A stretch of DNA of 5,014 nucleotides from Methylococcaceae bacterium (GTDB taxonomy: Bacteria; Pseudomonadota; Gammaproteobacteria; Methylococcales; Methylomonadaceae): positions 1-5,014 of the forward strand of contig SXIZ01000013.1 of assembly GCA_005779525.1 (NCBI GenBank), read 5' to 3'. Numbering within the stretch: position 1 is the stretch's first letter; each line of letters opens with the position of its first letter. The notes below the pieces were generated by a model. The model was not told the origin of the DNA, ran no database searches, and was given only the letters and a program-made list of their open reading frames with translations. The translations under genes were made by a program, and so were the position numbers. This document shows, piece after piece, positions 1 through 5,014 of the stretch.

Positions 1-477
1 ATGATCTTCTGCAAAGGTGAAGGCAGAATACGCTTCACTTTGCCGCGACTTCGCACTCTGCACACTTGCAAGTTGTGCTTGTTGTGCAACGGACTTTGCC
101 TGTTCCAACGCAATAATTTGTTTTTGCAGCGCGTTTATTTGAGTTGGCAGCGCCTGTTGGCGGGCCCGTTCTTCTTGCAGACGCATCTGATCGCTAGTGG
201 CATCCAAGGTCAGCAATACCTCACCGACGTTAACTTCTTGCCCCAATGCCAGCTTGCTACTGAGAATTTTACCAGCAGTCATCACTGTAATCGGGCTAGA
301 GGAACGTACCACCTCCAATCGCGCTACCGCAGAGACGGCAAACACCGTAACACTCGCCCATAAAAACCAAGCCATCCATGCCGCCAACAATACCCCACCC
401 AATAGCCATAGCAATAATGCAACGCCAAAGGTATCTTGTTCCAAAGCACGGGTAGTTCGAGAAAAACTAATTGCCAA
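1..477 (-). CDS. HlyD-family membrane fusion / periplasmic adaptor protein, N-terminal part (runs off left edge)
   Basis: The first 159 codons of a membrane fusion protein, the inner-membrane-anchored periplasmic adaptor of an ABC-type or type I-like export system. The N-terminus is a short cytoplasmic stretch (about residues 1-16), then a long hydrophobic, Trp-rich segment (about 17-52) that I read as the single membrane anchor. Residues 63-94 form a biotinyl-lipoyl-like half motif (AGKILSSKLALGQEVNVGE, then VLLTLDAT). From about residue 95 the chain is rich in Gln, Ala, Leu and Glu, with the look of the alpha-hairpin coiled coil typical of the family. The start is TTG at 477-475: an in-frame TGA lies four codons upstream, no other usual start codon lies between, and a strong GAGGAGG sits just before it. 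The C-terminal half (second lipoyl half and beta-barrel) is outside the window. The transported substrate cannot be told. The gene starts 349 bp after the caspase gene on the same strand, so a separate promoter is likely. Confidence 0.85.
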   Translation of the reverse strand, partial: MAISFSRTTRALEQDTFGVALLLWLLGGVLLAAWMAWFLWASVTVFAVSAVARLEVVRSSSPITVMTAGKILSSKLALGQEVNVGEVLLTLDATSDQMRLQEERARQQALPTQINALQKQIIALEQAKSVAQQAQLASVQSAKSRQSEAYSAFTFAEDH

Positions 478-481
478 ATAA

Positions 482-488
482 CCTCCTC
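482..488 (-). promoter_or_regulatory. Ribosome binding site of the HlyD-like gene
   Basis: GAGGAGG on the minus strand lies 4 nt before the TTG codon at 477-475. It is the strongest Shine-Dalgarno match near this gene. Together with the in-frame TGA that overlaps its upstream edge, it decides the start. Spacing from the last G is short, but counting from the GAGG half it is 7 nt. Confidence 0.7.
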
Positions 489-577
489 AGGCTTGCAAAG
501 GCTGCAGTGGGCTCAATCTCAATTGTAGCTGAGTGTTGCCTAAATCCAGACGTATTTTGCAAACGCAACGCAGCATA

Positions 578-643
578 CTCATGAGCTATGAGCACAAGTT
601 GTGCACTGAGTACATCCCATTCTCACTTCTGAGCAATTGCTCA
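578..643. repeat. Cluster of three short palindromes, candidate operator region
   Basis: Three dyads lie within 66 bp. They are CTCAT-N5-ATGAG (578-592), GCACAA-G-TTGTGC (592-604) and the perfect 14-bp palindrome TGAGCAATTGCTCA (630-643). The motif TGAG(C) recurs at 582, 589, 606 and 630. The cluster lies about 100-170 bp upstream of the HlyD-like start codon, a plausible place for regulator binding. None is followed by a T-run, so a terminator is less likely. No regulator family is assigned. Confidence 0.35.
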
Positions 644-826
644 TCGCTTTGCCAAAAACTGCGACTCTGCCAGCTCCAATCCAAATTCTGAAGCTATGAT
701 GAAAAATATACATGCTATCCACATTTCAAATACAGGTTAATGCTGACAGCAGGGCTAATAGTTCATTGTCAACGCCAAAATTAAGCACATAAAGGCTCTT
801 CGCGATGGTTGTGACTGTCTTGCGAG

Positions 827-2308
827 TTATTTTTGCTTTACAAAAATAAAGGAACCATAATCGTGGCCTGAATTACGGAGAATACTGTATTGTGGTGTTT
901 GATCAGCATTACCTGCAACCGCTTCTTTAATATGGCTATTAAATAACTCTTCATCGGTAAAAATTGCAGCAGGGGCGCGCTTTAAGGCTTCCAATAATGC
1001 TTTGGTAAATACGGAATGGTTCCCACCGCCCGCATCCGCGACATATTCATTGCCGCCACTGGCTATCAAGGTGCGTGATTTTTTGGCTAATAACTTTTTT
1101 AAATAATAATCCCGGTTACCTTGCTTAGGCGTGCTAGTTAAGCCGCGACTTAATTCCCCTGAAAAACAGCTATCTGATATCACCAGTATGTGTTCCGAAC
1201 TGATTTTTTTGAGTTCCGTCGTCAAGGTTTCAGCTTGAATCCATTCGGTTGAGCTGTCTTCCTTAGCATCCACGGGCAACCAATACGCGCTTTCTTGTTT
1301 AACGCCATGCCCAGCATAGTAGATGATGAAGTTGTCTTTCGGCAGGAGTTTTAATTTGAATTCATTCACCGCATCAAGTATGTCTGCCCGTTTTGCACTT
1401 AGTAATAATTTAACCTTAAATCCATACTGGTTCGTCAGTACCTGCGCAACTTCCTTGGCATCATTTTCAGCAGTATCCAATTTGGGGACATATTGGTAAT
1501 TATTATTACCTATCACTAAGGCGTAGTATTTGCCAAAGTCACCAGGCACTATAGGCGTATCGGGTTCTGCGCTTTCCTGAATGGTATCCTTAAGCTCAGG
1601 GGGACGTTGAGCGGTACGTTTTAACTTTAAAATCTTTTCGCTTTTATTACCTTCGGTATCTACGGCGACGACTTTAATGCTGTTCGCACCTTCGTTTAAA
1701 GCGACTGTTGCTGCAAAATTGCCCGCCGCATCAGGCTCCGTTTCTTGCCCAGCGATAGTGACGGAAGCAATCCCATTTTCGTCCACCGCTTGGCCTTGAA
1801 TGATTTGTTCTGCCTCGTTCACTTCATTTGCCCCGCGTAAATCAAAATTGATGATATTGATGACCGGAGGTTTTTTATCGTGAACTATGATTTGAGTCAC
1901 AACTGCTGGAGCAGAGTTAGTCTGGAAGTTTTGCACTGCCTTATTAGGTGCAGCGACGCTTGCCGAGGCGCTACCGCACTCACCCGTCAAATAGGTAAAC
2001 CCTAAAATGACGGCTTCATTATAAGGAGGCTGGACAAACTCTTCTTTCTTGATACAGCCATCCACCTGCGCGACTATGGTATGTGCTTGGTTATTGACCA
2101 TAACTTTAAGATGTTTGGCCGTCCCTACTGGCTTGCCATCGATAAAAAAATGCGTTTGCGCTTGATTGGATTGTAACTGCAAAACGCTACTGGCATCGGC
2201 ACTAGCTTTGGGATACTGCAGCAGGTCTTGGGTATTCTTGCTGGCACAACTGCTAACGGTGGCCCATAACAATATTCTGCTTACTTTTGCTAAACTCGTC
2301 CGCCACAT
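827..2308 (-). CDS. Caspase-family (peptidase C14) lipoprotein with PEGA-like and Ig-like domains
   Basis: A 493-aa envelope-anchored caspase homologue. The signal peptide ends in a lipobox (TVSSC, lipidated Cys21). The next residue is Ala, which by the E. coli rule points to the outer membrane. Residues about 31-111 form a PEGA-like domain (FFIDGKPVG) with Cys85 and Cys111. Residues 112-146 are a Ala/Ser/Pro-containing linker. About 147-230 is a bacterial Ig-like beta domain (PPVINI through DTEGNKSEKILKL). About 259-490 is the caspase fold: KYYALVIGNNNY, YYAGHG with catalytic His334, and SDSCFSG with catalytic Cys381, followed by a p10-like part (GGGNHSVFTKALLEAL). The His/Cys dyad is intact, so activity is plausible. 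Metacaspase-like enzymes of this type usually cut after Arg or Lys, but specificity here is unknown. The start is ATG at 2308-2306, with GGAG 6 nt upstream. A longer frame reaching 2389 would bury the signal peptide and overlap the previous gene. It is the last gene of a five-gene lipoprotein cluster, 28 bp after its neighbour. Physiological role unknown. Confidence 0.93.
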   Translation of the reverse strand: MWRTSLAKVSRILLWATVSSCASKNTQDLLQYPKASADASSVLQLQSNQAQTHFFIDGKPVGTAKHLKVMVNNQAHTIVAQVDGCIKKEEFVQPPYNEAVILGFTYLTGECGSASASVAAPNKAVQNFQTNSAPAVVTQIIVHDKKPPVINIINFDLRGANEVNEAEQIIQGQAVDENGIASVTIAGQETEPDAAGNFAATVALNEGANSIKVVAVDTEGNKSEKILKLKRTAQRPPELKDTIQESAEPDTPIVPGDFGKYYALVIGNNNYQYVPKLDTAENDAKEVAQVLTNQYGFKVKLLLSAKRADILDAVNEFKLKLLPKDNFIIYYAGHGVKQESAYWLPVDAKEDSSTEWIQAETLTTELKKISSEHILVISDSCFSGELSRGLTSTPKQGNRDYYLKKLLAKKSRTLIASGGNEYVADAGGGNHSVFTKALLEALKRAPAAIFTDEELFNSHIKEAVAGNADQTPQYSILRNSGHDYGSFIFVKQK

Positions 2309-2318
2309 CGTTATCTCC
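2309..2318 (-). promoter_or_regulatory. Ribosome binding site that sets the caspase start
   Basis: GGAG at 2318-2315 is followed by a 6-nt spacer and ATG at 2308-2306. It supports this start over the upstream in-frame ATG at 2389, which lies inside the preceding gene and would put 27 residues before the lipoprotein signal. Confidence 0.7.
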
Positions 2319-2336
2319 AAATAGATTGCTACAGCA

Positions 2337-2786
2337 TTATTTTTTCTTAACGGATTTTTTAGCTTTGCCAGTAGGCGCTGGAACGGCATTAGTGTTGCCT
2401 GGACTGCTGCTCTCTACCGTCGATTGCGACTGGGTAGTCCCTTCGGAACATTCATCTAGCAGATAAGTAAAGCGCAAAGGTTCAATCGATTGATACGGTG
2501 GATGAATATACTCTTCCTTGCCCACACAACCTTCTGCTTGTGCGCTCACAGTGTGAGTTTGATTATTAATATAAATTTTCAGATCCCGCGCAACACCCAT
2601 TTCTTTACCATCGACAAAAAAATGGGTGCGCGACTGATTAGATTGTAATTTAAAGAGGGTATCCGCATCTTCCGAAGCTTTGGGATAGGCTTGCGTATGA
2701 CCGCGGCCACTCAAATTATCCGGATTCACTAACGAGCAACTCACGCCACCCAACAACAGAAGTATGATATTGATCCGTAAATGCAT
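2337..2786 (-). CDS. Lipoprotein with a PEGA-like domain matching the caspase N-terminus, lysine-rich tail
   Basis: A 149-aa putative lipoprotein of unknown function. A hydrophobic signal (INIILLLLGGVSC) ends at Cys17. The lipobox is imperfect because Gly sits at -3. Ser follows Cys, consistent with outer-membrane sorting. Residues about 32-113 align without gaps to residues 31-111 of the downstream caspase lipoprotein at about 54% identity (45 of 83, counted by hand), including YPKAS, LQSNQ, THFF-[VI]-DGK, both cysteines (87 and 113) and PPY. The pattern around VDGKEMG resembles PEGA domains, which are surface or envelope beta modules, but that family link is from memory. After it comes a Ser/Thr/Pro-rich linker and a cationic end (GKAKKSVKKK). 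I chose ATG 2786-2784, preceded by GGGGCG at 6 nt. An in-frame ATG at 2804 has no visible ribosome site. The product may partner the caspase or compete with its N-terminal domain. Confidence 0.85.
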   Translation of the reverse strand: MHLRINIILLLLGGVSCSLVNPDNLSGRGHTQAYPKASEDADTLFKLQSNQSRTHFFVDGKEMGVARDLKIYINNQTHTVSAQAEGCVGKEEYIHPPYQSIEPLRFTYLLDECSEGTTQSQSTVESSSPGNTNAVPAPTGKAKKSVKKK

Positions 2787-2816
2787 TACTTTCGCCCCAA
2801 TCATTTGCTAACTGAA

Positions 2817-3140
2817 TTAATTTTTCTTTTTTGATTTTTTGGATTTTTTGACCGAACCAGAACTTGCTGCTGCCTTTTCGGCCGGAGCGGTCGCACTCGC
2901 GGGAGCTGGATTACGGGTATCAGAAACATTCTCTGGTGTTGCACTTGGCTCGCTAGTTTTTTTGCCACTTAAATCGCTATTAGCATCATTAAGATCTGTC
3001 GCTAAATTCTTAGTTTCGTCCACACTATCTTTAACATCATCAATAATGGTTTTTTTGACGTTCCAGGATCCAGCTTCTTTTTTTATCGTGCAGCCCCCAG
3101 CGACTGCAGCACACAGTAAAATCAGTAGAGTTTTTTTCAT
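2817..3140 (-). CDS. Small lipoprotein with lysine-rich C-terminal tail
   Basis: A 107-aa hypothetical lipoprotein that I do not recognise. The signal peptide is clear (MKKTLLILLCAAVAGGC, lipidated Cys17, Thr next). The mature part is low in complexity. Residues about 24-58 are polar and acidic with a likely helical stretch (IIDDVKDSVDETKNLATDL). About 59-95 is Ala/Pro/Ser/Thr-rich and probably disordered. The last 12 residues are strongly basic (SVKKSKKSKKKN). The tail resembles the end of the next gene's product (AKKSVKKK), hinting at a shared target such as LPS, peptidoglycan or another anionic polymer, which is inference. The gene lies 51 bp after one lipoprotein gene and 30 bp before another, same strand, so co-transcription is likely. 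A weak GGA lies 6 nt before the ATG. The poly-T look of the plus strand at 2820-2850 is simply the lysine codons. Confidence 0.82.
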   Translation of the reverse strand: MKKTLLILLCAAVAGGCTIKKEAGSWNVKKTIIDDVKDSVDETKNLATDLNDANSDLSGKKTSEPSATPENVSDTRNPAPASATAPAEKAAASSGSVKKSKKSKKKN

Positions 3141-3191
3141 ACCATTTCCATAAATTATTTAGTAAGTAGCAACGGAAAATACATTTACGAA

Positions 3192-3584
3192 TTACTTCAT
3201 TTTATATTGTACTTTATCGTAGAACGATCTTAATTCTTGCGTCCCAACTTGCACTTTGGCAGCAGTCCCGGTGATCGTGATATCCATTTTTGTTACTAAG
3301 GGGAAAATGGTGACTTTGGTATCCACACTATAATTTAATAATAATTCCGCACCGGCTTTTTGTTTAATGGCTTCTTGAGACAACAAAATGACATCTTCGC
3401 CATCAAAATCAGGAAACGTCAAAATACCCAGCTTAGAAGTGGAAGCTTTTACTTCTCCCAATGGCGTAATATTACTGTTAGGAAACGCGAAATGAGAGTT
3501 GGTCCCATAATTTCCCATGGTCATACTACATCCGCTGAGTAATACCACATTCGCCATTAACACGTTTAAAATCGTTTTTTTCAT
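3192..3584 (-). CDS. Small lipoprotein, paralogue of the gene before it
   Basis: A 130-aa putative lipoprotein with a signal peptide ending in LLSGC (lipidated Cys19, Ser next). The mature part is a compact alpha/beta-looking domain. It shares with the upstream product the motifs SHF-[AD]-[FY]-PNSNI, AG-x-[ED]-LL-[LI]-NY and a strand ending in TGTAAK-[VM]-x-VG, so the two are tandem paralogues. The layout (a 'LL-NY' strand, then a 'TI-TGT' strand) recalls small lipoproteins of the DUF6567 type, but I give this only as a possibility. I chose ATG 3584-3582 because GAGGAG lies 7 nt upstream. A GTG immediately before it (3587-3585) is an alternative that adds one residue. It has a 14-residue C-terminal extension absent from its paralogue. 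Function unknown. It lies 20 bp after the previous gene in the caspase cluster. Confidence 0.85.
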   Translation of the reverse strand: MKKTILNVLMANVVLLSGCSMTMGNYGTNSHFAFPNSNITPLGEVKASTSKLGILTFPDFDGEDVILLSQEAIKQKAGAELLLNYSVDTKVTIFPLVTKMDITITGTAAKVQVGTQELRSFYDKVQYKMK

Positions 3585-3604
3585 CACTCATCTCCTCACT
3601 ATGA

Positions 3605-3961
3605 TTATTTCAAATACTGTTTACCGACTTCCATTTTGGCGGCAGTTCCGGTAACGGTATAGGTTTGCGAATGAATCAGATTAAAAAACGAAGTAATTTT
3701 TCGCTCACCGACGTAATTGATCAAAAGATCACTACCAGCCTGTTTACTTAGTGCATCAGCAATGGCGGCGCGCTCTATCTCACCAGATAACATTGGCGGG
3801 GTAAACCCAATAGATACTTCAGCAGTTGATCCTGACGCGGAAGCGATAGGTCGAATATTGCTATTAGGATAATCAAAATGCGATTGCGGATTAAGGGAGT
3901 AGAACTTTTGAGTACACGCTGATAAGCTTAGCGCGACCAAGCAGAGCAACAGTCGTTTCAT
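3605..3961 (-). CDS. Small lipoprotein, first gene of the caspase cluster
   Basis: A 118-aa putative lipoprotein. Signal MKRLLLCLVALSLSAC has lipobox LSAC (lipidated Cys16) with Thr next, consistent with outer-membrane placement. The mature domain starts with SHFDYPNSNI and ends with VTGTAAKMEVG, both shared with the next gene's product. Sequence identity is otherwise modest, so the duplication is not recent. The start is well supported: AAGGAG at 3974-3969 sits 7 nt before ATG 3961-3959. It is the first gene of five same-strand lipoprotein genes, so the cluster's promoter should lie in the 382 bp upstream. No enzymatic motif is visible. Function unknown, possibly a DUF6567-like fold. Confidence 0.85.
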   Translation of the reverse strand: MKRLLLCLVALSLSACTQKFYSLNPQSHFDYPNSNIRPIASASGSTAEVSIGFTPPMLSGEIERAAIADALSKQAGSDLLINYVGERKITSFFNLIHSQTYTVTGTAAKMEVGKQYLK

Positions 3962-4343
3962 TTAATAACTCCTTAGAGGTTTAGGATAGGAATTTGCTGG
4001 TATGTGGAAGGATTTAAGTGCGTGTGCTTAAACAAGAATATCCATACCAAGTAACAGAGCGCCCATACAACATTGGGTTATCAGAATCGAGGGAATACAC
4101 ATACATTCCTGCGATTAACAGGAAAACCGAGTGCTTTATTAAAGGGCTCAATTTAAGCAATCCTGTAAATGTGGCGTATAAATCAGCATGCGCCCCAGAA
4201 TTTATGCTAATTCACATAAATTCTCGTGCATCTTAATCTAATTTCGGATCGAAAGAAATAGAGCCTATCTGTTAAGTAAAATAATCTTACCATCAACGCA
4301 ACATCAACTTTCTGTATAAGACTGAAGTAATTGTTGCAAAAAC
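3962..4343. other. Non-coding gap between moaC and the lipoprotein-caspase cluster
   Basis: This gap should hold the promoter of the five-gene cluster. I could not find a convincing -35/-10 pair on the minus strand. The nearest is a weak TTTGCA-16 nt-TATACA right after moaC, far from the first gene. Two dyads are visible: a 10-bp inverted repeat at 4197-4224 and GGAAT-N8-ATTCC at 4092-4109. A plus-strand frame at 4018-4236 is discussed under rejected items. No intrinsic terminator is visible after moaC. Confidence 0.6.
4197..4224. repeat. 10-bp perfect inverted repeat, candidate operator
   Basis: AGAATTTATG, 8 nt, then CATAAATTCT: both arms match perfectly over 10 bp with a 28-bp total span. 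The arms are AT-rich and no T-run follows on either strand, so a dimeric-regulator binding site fits better than a terminator. On the minus strand the right arm reads TTATGTGA, which contains a CRP-like half-site, but the other half does not fit. It lies about 240 bp upstream of the first lipoprotein gene. Confidence 0.4.
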
Positions 4344-4862
4344 TTACTTGTTACGCTGCCAATCGCCCGATTTCCCGCCAGATTTTTCCAGTAATTGCAC
4401 ACCCGCAATCACCATCCCGCGATCCACCGCTTTGCACATGTCGTAAATGGTGAGTAGTCCTACTTGAACGGCGGTTAACGCTTCCATTTCCACACCGGTT
4501 TTACCGTAGGTTTCCACTTGCGCATTACACATGACGCTGGCGTCTGCTTCTTCAATCGTGAACTCGACCGCCACGCGGGTCAGCGCAAGCGGATGACATA
4601 AAGGAATCAGATCGCTGGTTCGCTTGGCCGCCATGATGGCAGCGATGCGTGCGATACCGAGCACATCGCCTTTTTTTGCAGTACCTGCCGTTATGATGGC
4701 AAGCGTCTGCGGTTTCATCCGGATGACGCCGCTGGCGATAGCCACGCGGTGGGTTTCATTTTTTGCACCGACGTCGACCATGTGCGCCTGACCAGTGGCG
4801 TCGAAGTGGGTGAGGCCACCGTTGTCATTAGCGGGATTCGGTATATTTTTGGCTGAGCTCAT
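4344..4862 (-). CDS. moaC: Cyclic pyranopterin monophosphate synthase MoaC
   Basis: A 172-aa cytosolic enzyme of molybdenum cofactor synthesis. With MoaA it makes cyclic pyranopterin monophosphate, MoaC acting on the 3',8-cyclo-GTP intermediate. Family landmarks are all present: LTHFDATGQAHMVDVGAK near the N-terminus, KKGDVLGIARIAAIMAAKR, LIPLCHPL with His90, YGKTGVEMEA with Glu125 and Glu127, and IYDMCKAV with Asp141 and Lys144. The spacing of these residues matches His77, Glu112, Glu114, Asp128 and Lys131 of the E. coli enzyme. Length is slightly above the usual 160. I chose ATG 4862-4860. An in-frame TTG at 4886 would overlap the transposase stop and adds residues foreign to the family. 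There is no visible ribosome site before the ATG, probably because an insertion sequence abuts the gene. No other moa gene is in view. Confidence 0.95.
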   Translation of the reverse strand: MSSAKNIPNPANDNGGLTHFDATGQAHMVDVGAKNETHRVAIASGVIRMKPQTLAIITAGTAKKGDVLGIARIAAIMAAKRTSDLIPLCHPLALTRVAVEFTIEEADASVMCNAQVETYGKTGVEMEALTAVQVGLLTIYDMCKAVDRGMVIAGVQLLEKSGGKSGDWQRNK

Positions 4863-4877
4863 GCTTAAAATGTATCG

Positions 4878-5014
4878 TGGTTTCAAGTACGAAGTGCAAC
4901 ACGGTTTAGAGATTCATGAAACACCTGATGCGGGGTTTTAAATCCCAATCGTTTTCTGGGGCGGTGATTCAATCGATCTTCGATCATTTTAAGCTCTGCA
5001 TCAGTAACCGTAGA
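4878..5014 (-). mobile_element. IS30-family insertion sequence, one end
   Basis: Contains the transposase C-terminus. In this family the terminal inverted repeat commonly overlaps the end of the transposase gene. The stretch GTTGCACTTCGTACTTGAAA (minus strand, 4901-4882) has that look. The outer boundary near 4878 is an estimate, because the opposite end is not in the window to compare. Confidence 0.6.
4883..5014 (-). CDS. IS30-family transposase, C-terminal fragment (runs off right edge)
   Basis: The last 43 codons of a DDE transposase on the minus strand, ending in TGA at 4885-4883. The peptide reads STVTDAELKMIEDRLNHRP, then RKRLGFKTPHQVFHESLNRVALRT. The block LN-x-RPRK-x-LG-x-KTP-x-x-VF is the hallmark C-terminus of IS30-family transposases (family knowledge). 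The catalytic DDE residues lie further upstream, outside the window, so I cannot say whether the gene is intact. Its stop is 20 bp before the moaC start, same strand, so transcription from the element could run into moaC. Confidence 0.85.
   Translation of the reverse strand, partial: STVTDAELKMIEDRLNHRPRKRLGFKTPHQVFHESLNRVALRT

Larger units (their letters stand above)
478..826. other. Non-coding gap between the caspase cluster and the HlyD-like gene
   Basis: No open frame here has coding character on either strand. I see no strong stem followed by a T-run after the caspase stop, so no intrinsic terminator can be called. The gap contains a cluster of short dyads at 578-643. There is a TTGACA on the minus strand at 772-767 but no good -10 at the usual distance, and an isolated TATATT at 710-705 without a matching -35. 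The HlyD-like gene's promoter should lie here, but I cannot place it. Confidence 0.6.

Noticed and set aside
1..481. Two plus-strand open frames at the left edge
   Set aside because: They are antisense to the HlyD-like coding frame, which has clear membrane, lipoyl and coiled-coil character, and their products look like noise.
744..772. TTGACA on the minus strand as a -35 box
   Set aside because: No acceptable -10 hexamer lies 15-19 nt downstream.
2309..2389. Upstream extension of the caspase gene
   Set aside because: It overlaps the preceding gene and would hide the lipoprotein signal peptide. The ATG at 2308 has a proper ribosome site.
2820..2850. T-rich runs that look like a terminator tail
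   Set aside because: They are the lysine codons of the lipoprotein's C-terminal tail read on the other strand, with no GC-rich stem beside them.
2839..3153. A 104-codon plus-strand open frame
   Set aside because: It is antisense to a lipoprotein gene with a clear signal peptide. Its hydrophobic look comes from reading lysine- and alanine-rich codons backwards.
3360..3542. A 60-codon plus-strand open frame
   Set aside because: Antisense to the lipoprotein gene at 3192-3584 and without a ribosome site or family features.
4018..4236. A plus-strand 72-codon frame starting at GTG with AAGGA upstream
   Set aside because: The ribosome-site match is good, but the protein has no recognisable motif, the frame lies in the likely control region of the opposite-strand cluster and contains the 10-bp inverted repeat. 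It could be a small gene, but I cannot support it.

Overview
This window looks like a stretch of a Gram-negative, probably gammaproteobacterial, chromosome. The evidence is five lipoproteins with bacterial lipobox signals and no Asp after the lipidated Cys (expected outer-membrane sorting), a membrane-fusion (HlyD-like) export adaptor, a proteobacterial-type MoaC and an IS30-family insertion sequence end. I cannot fix the genus from the sequence. Every gene I accept is on the minus strand, so transcription runs from high to low coordinates.

Layout, in transcription order from the right edge: (1) the last 43 codons of an IS30-family transposase (4883-5014), whose element ends just before (2) moaC, the molybdopterin-precursor gene (4344-4862). 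(3) A 382-bp non-coding gap (3962-4343) with a conspicuous 10-bp inverted repeat. (4) A compact five-gene cluster (827-3961) with gaps of only 17-51 bp. It encodes two paralogous small lipoproteins (3605-3961 and 3192-3584), a small lipoprotein with a lysine-rich tail (2817-3140), a lipoprotein with a PEGA-like domain and another lysine-rich tail (2337-2786), and last a 493-aa caspase-family (peptidase C14) lipoprotein (827-2308) with an intact His/Cys dyad. (5) A 349-bp non-coding gap (478-826) with several short palindromes. (6) The first 159 codons of an HlyD-family membrane fusion protein (1-477), starting at TTG and running off the left edge.

The main interest is the caspase cluster. All five products carry lipoprotein signal peptides. 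The gene just before the caspase encodes a free-standing copy of the caspase's own N-terminal domain (about 54% identity over 83 residues by hand alignment). This suggests a cell-envelope caspase module with dedicated lipoprotein partners. Its function is not known to me. The HlyD-like gene downstream may be a separate transcription unit, and any functional link is inference only.
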